A DNA stretch of 47,368 bases from the NCBI GenBank assembly GCA_002104905.1, contig MCFE01000673.1, forward strand, positions 1-47,368. Direction: 5' to 3'. The first letter of the stretch is position 1, and the number at the start of each line of letters is the position of its first letter. Both the position numbers and the translations under genes were made by a program. The notes under the pieces are model-generated. The model was not told the origin of the DNA. It saw only the letters and a list, made by a program, of their open reading frames with translations, and made no database searches. Origin of the DNA: Basidiobolus meristosporus CBS 931.73 (lineage: Eukaryota; Basidiobolomycota; Basidiobolomycetes; Basidiobolales; Basidiobolaceae). Below are positions 44,223 through 47,368 of this stretch, piece by piece.

Positions 44223-45128
44223 CTGAATATGAGATATCTGGACACGTTCCAAGCATGATATACATCTGACTGTCAACCATAGACTGATAAGGAAAGTTAG
44301 GGCTTTCAGATGGCACCAAGCTCTCTTGATTTGGTTGAGTTTTGACCAAGTTAAGGTTTGTCTCCATTGGGGTAGCTGCCGGTTTAAAGTCTTCCATTTT
44401 GTACTTCTTTAGTATATCTTGAATATACTTGGATTGACTTAGGATGATAGTCTGGGTACTTCTGTCTATGGAGAACTTAATCCCTAAGTAGTAACTAAGT
44501 TTTCCTAGATTGGACATCTTGAACTCCTTAGATAGGCTGGATTTAGTCTCTTCCAATGTTTCTAGGTTATTGGCGGCTATAATAAGATCATCCACATATA
44601 GAGCTAATAGAACTGGATTTGCTCTATCTGGCTTATAGTATATACTATAGTCAGCATTACTCCTTTTGAAACTCAAAGATTTCAAATAAGAATCCATCTT
44701 GCATTTCCAGGCACTTGGTGATTGTTTGAGACCATATAGTGACTTTTAAGCTTGCAGACCAAATGGGGGTTATCTTGGTCAATAAACCCATCAGGCTGAT
44801 CCATATACACGTCCTCATCAAGTTCTCTGTTCAAAAATGCAGTTTTTACATCCATTTGATGAATAAAAAACTTATATTTTGCTGCAATAGCCAAAATTAA
44901 TCTGATGGAATTAAACTTGACTGCCGGTGCAAAGGTCTCAGTATAGTCAAGTCCTTTTGTTTGAGAGTATCCTTTGGCTACAAGTCTTGCTTTGTATCTT
45001 TCAATTGTACCATCAGCCATGTATTTTGTCTTGAAGACCCATCTGCATCCAATTGATTTTTGGTTGATTGGTAATTTGACTAAGTCCCAAGTTTGATATT
45101 CCATCAGGGCCTGATAATCCTCAGTCAT
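44223..45128 (-). pseudogene. copia-2 reverse transcriptase
   Basis: The first part (45128-44750) has IGCRWVFKTKYMADGTIERY, LVAKGYSQTKGLDYTETFAP and HQMDVKTAFLNRELDEDVYM. A frameshift near 44745 leads to the second part (44697-44203), with the catalytic YVDD (LLALYVDDLIIAANN), FKMSNLGKLSYYLGIKF and MYIMLGTCPDISYSV. The catalytic motif is intact. The sequence ends at the T6 LTR before RNase H. Confidence 0.92.
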
Positions 45129-45439
45129 TGCAGATCTTCAAAACTTTGTCTGAGGGCTATTTTGGGCCTCTTTTACAGTCTGGGGTTCATCAATATGGAC
45201 TGAATAAGCATAGGCTAAGTTTATACCCTAATTGATATAGTAAATTGGGCTATTTCTTGTCCGATTGGATCTCCAGGCATTTGAAACTCAAATGATCACT
45301 TCTGGGATATTCTGGGGCACTGATTCTGGCTGAACCACGGTTGTAGAGTCCTCTGGAGTGAAAAAATTTTCATTGTTTTGCTCTGATTCAATCCTGACAA
45401 TTGGTGGACTTGAGTTCAAGTTTTCATCATCATCTGATG

Positions 45440-46137
45440 TCATTTTTTGTGAAATTTTGAATTTTCATCAAACAGCACATCCCTGGACTTGACCAGCTTC
45501 TTTGCTTTGGTATTGTAGAGTCTGTATGCCTTACTCTCATTGCAGTAGCCCAAAAATATGCATTTTACACTTTTTAGTTCAATTTTTGACTGATTTCCGG
45601 CCAGTTTTTTGGCATATGCTGTACACCCAAATATTCTTAGATATTCTGCACTTGGTCTGTACCCATACCATGCTTCAAATGGAGTAGAATCACAAGGTAT
45701 TCTGTTATAACTCCTATTTTTAAGATATACAGCAGTGGCAATTGATTCCGCCCAAAAATCATGGGATAATTTTTGATCATGGATCATATATCTTGCCATA
45801 TCAATTATTGATCTGTTAGCTTGCTCTGCTACTCCATTTTGCTGTGGGGAATATGGTACAGTAGTCTCTTGCTTTATCCCATGAATTTTGCAGAAGTGGA
45901 TGAAGAGTTTTGAGGTATATTCTCCACCATTGTCAGAGCGTATTTTCTTGATTATTTCACCAGTTTTTCTCTCCACCATGGCTTTAAACTCCCTGAACTT
46001 AGACAGAGCTTCTTCCTTTCTCTCCATGAAGTAGATCCATGTGTATCTTGTATAATCATCAATAAAAGTGATCAAATACTTCATCCCGCCTACAGATAAA
46101 TTTTGCATAGGTCCACACAGAATTGAGTGAATTAGAT
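45440..46137 (-). pseudogene. copia-2 integrase core
   Basis: YLITFIDDYTRYTWIYF, IRSDNGGEYTSKLF (second Asp) and SPQQNGVAEQANRS (Glu) are clear. The first catalytic Asp is lost: where copia-1 has HSDLCG, this copy has HSILCG (about 46120). A one-base loss in an A-run at about 46140 also separates it from the gag-protease ORF. The C-terminal region NTKAKKLVKSRDVLFDE leads into the RT connector. Confidence 0.9.
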
Positions 46138-47331
46138 CTAATTTTTCTTAGTTTTGATTAACCCAGTGCTGTTGAACAGTTGTCTGGCTTGTTTCCTATA
46201 TATGCAGGCTTTGCAGTGCTCCAAATTTGATGGGGGATTAATTTTCACTCCAGAAATTTGCTGATCTTTGATCATTTTACGCAAATAATCAAAGTTGATG
46301 TGTCCAAATCTCCTGTGCCAAAGCATTAGTGTTTCTTCATTTAAGTTACTTATATTGACTTCCAAATATGATGGAATATAAGTCAACTTGTATAGATTCC
46401 GATCTCTGATGCCCAAAGCAATATGGGCACCATTTTGATCAGTGATCCTGCATCCAGAATTGTCAAAACTGAAAATGAGTCCTTCTGCTGTGGCCTTGCT
46501 TACAGAGAGTAGGTTCTTGGCTATTTCTGGTACATAGAGTACTTCTTTAAAGGTCAGTGTATGATTTCCTTCACTGCTTCTAAGGTTTACTTGGATAGTT
46601 CCTTCTCTCACTGCATCAAGTGTTCTATTGTCACCCATGAAAACCTTCTTAATTGGAATTTCTTGATATTGGGTAAAAAGTTCATTTTGGTGTGTAAAGT
46701 GTTGAGAAGCTCCAGAGCCAATATACCACGTCTGAGAATCCTTGTTTGTGGTTATATTTAGTGCAGATATGAACAGTCTATCTTCAGTTGTTGCAGCATT
46801 TCCATATTCAGGCATCTTTTGCTGATTATCTTTCTTTTTGAGACACTGGTCTGATGTGTGTCCTTTCCTTTTGCAGTAGTTACAAAACAGGTTGCTGTTG
46901 CCTTTGTAGGGTCTTGAGTTCCTCCTTTGTTGGTTATCATTGCTTATTAAAGCATCTTCTTCTTCCTTCTTATTGGCGCTTGTTTTTCTTAATTCTTCAT
47001 CCAGGAGCCTTCCAAATACGTAATTTAAGGTCAAATCTTCAGTTCTGGACTCTAGGGCTGATACAAGGCCCTGAAGCATGTCTGTCAGGCTATTCAGGAT
47101 GGTAACTATCACATCCTCATCAGTAGTTGGTACACCCACAGATTCCATCTCATCTACCAGCAGGATAATTCTGTTAATTAGATTTTTCATTTCTTCTCCT
47201 GGCAGCATCTTTGTAGTTAAGAATTTTTGTCTCAGATACATATTCTTGGCAGCTGAACATGACTGGTAGGTGACTTCTAATGCTTTCCAGGCATTCTTGG
47301 CCGTTTTTGCTCTTAAGCATTGAATTAGCAA
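46138..47331 (-). pseudogene. copia-2 gag, protease and GAG-pre-integrase
   Basis: This is one open frame of 397 codons to the last frame stop at 46138; the true start lies beyond the window edge. Gag (UBN2 type) has AAKNMYLRQKFLTTKMLPGE and LVSALESRTEDLTLNYVF, then the zinc knuckle CNYCKRKGHTSDQC. The protease site reads WYIGSGASQHF: the catalytic Asp is Gly, whereas copia-1 has WYIDSGAS. GAG-pre-integrase follows (LWHRRFGHINFDYL, CKACIYRKQAR). At 46970-46980 it shows the empty site of the T LTR insertion found in copia-1. Confidence 0.92.
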
Positions 47332-47368
47332 TTTGTCCTTGACATTAAGGCAAATGCAGTTAAAGGCA

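Larger units (their letters stand above)
44223..47368 (-). mobile_element. copia-2, Ty1/copia element, partial
   Basis: Minus-strand order: gag, protease, integrase, RT. The RNase H end and 3' LTR are lost at the T6 junction (44222), and the gag start and 5' LTR lie beyond the window. It is the same family as copia-1. Confidence 0.93.

Noticed and set aside
1-47368. tRNA, rRNA, CRISPR array or prokaryotic operon features
   Set aside because: None could be seen. The content is eukaryotic transposable elements throughout.

Overview
This window looks like 47 kb of repeat-rich fungal DNA, most likely from a basidiomycete. The evidence is the mix of element families: a Tnp2-type CACTA DNA transposon, a PIF/Harbinger-type transposase, several Ty3/gypsy families and a Ty1/copia family. 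The base composition is AT-leaning, and one young element shows CpG-directed decay. The taxonomic call is an inference. No host gene, rRNA, tRNA or CRISPR array was recognised; essentially every coding trace belongs to a transposable element, and nearly all of them are broken.

Layout, left to right. 1-12474 is one copia element on the minus strand (copia-1). Its gag is split by two head-to-tail solo LTRs of a family called T here (1865-2936 and 2941-11512), which share a 4-bp GCGC target duplication. The second T LTR is split again, by a solo LTR of a related family S (3310-4029, CCGG duplication) and by a complete gypsy element, gypsy-A (4452-11224, minus strand, 387-bp LTRs, GAGTT duplication). 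Gypsy-A has gag and pol plus an unrecognised ~390-codon ORF between integrase and the 3' LTR. A copia fragment and a 415-bp tandem duplication follow (12475-13446).

13.4-19.3 kb holds CACTA copy 1: an unrecognised protein 'X' on the minus strand (split by a third T LTR) head-to-head with a Tnp2 transposase on the plus strand. 19.3-23.9 kb is a mosaic of fragments: a second piece of X, a copia LTR, gypsy-D integrase, a Harbinger copy (A), a T LTR, gypsy-B-type LTR scraps and a copia gag. 23.9-28.46 kb is a decayed gypsy element (gypsy-C, minus strand) carrying a solo LTR of its own family. 28.46-30.06 kb is a truncated T LTR and a gypsy-D pol fragment on the plus strand.

30.9-33.2 kb is Harbinger copy B, with a DDE transposase and a divergent accessory ORF. 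33.5-43.45 kb is CACTA copy 2 in the opposite orientation: Tnp2 on minus, X on plus. The gypsy-B element (36177-41019, plus strand) lies between them and has lost the first 95 bp or so of its 5' LTR. 43523-44222 is another T LTR, and 44223-47368 is a second copia copy (copia-2, minus strand) running off the window.

The order X-Tnp2-Harbinger / Harbinger-Tnp2-X is mirror-symmetric, so the middle of the window may be an old inverted duplication. The best candidates for something undescribed are the extra ORF of gypsy-A, the X protein paired head-to-head with Tnp2, the Harbinger accessory ORF, and the CpG-specific inactivation of gypsy-A.
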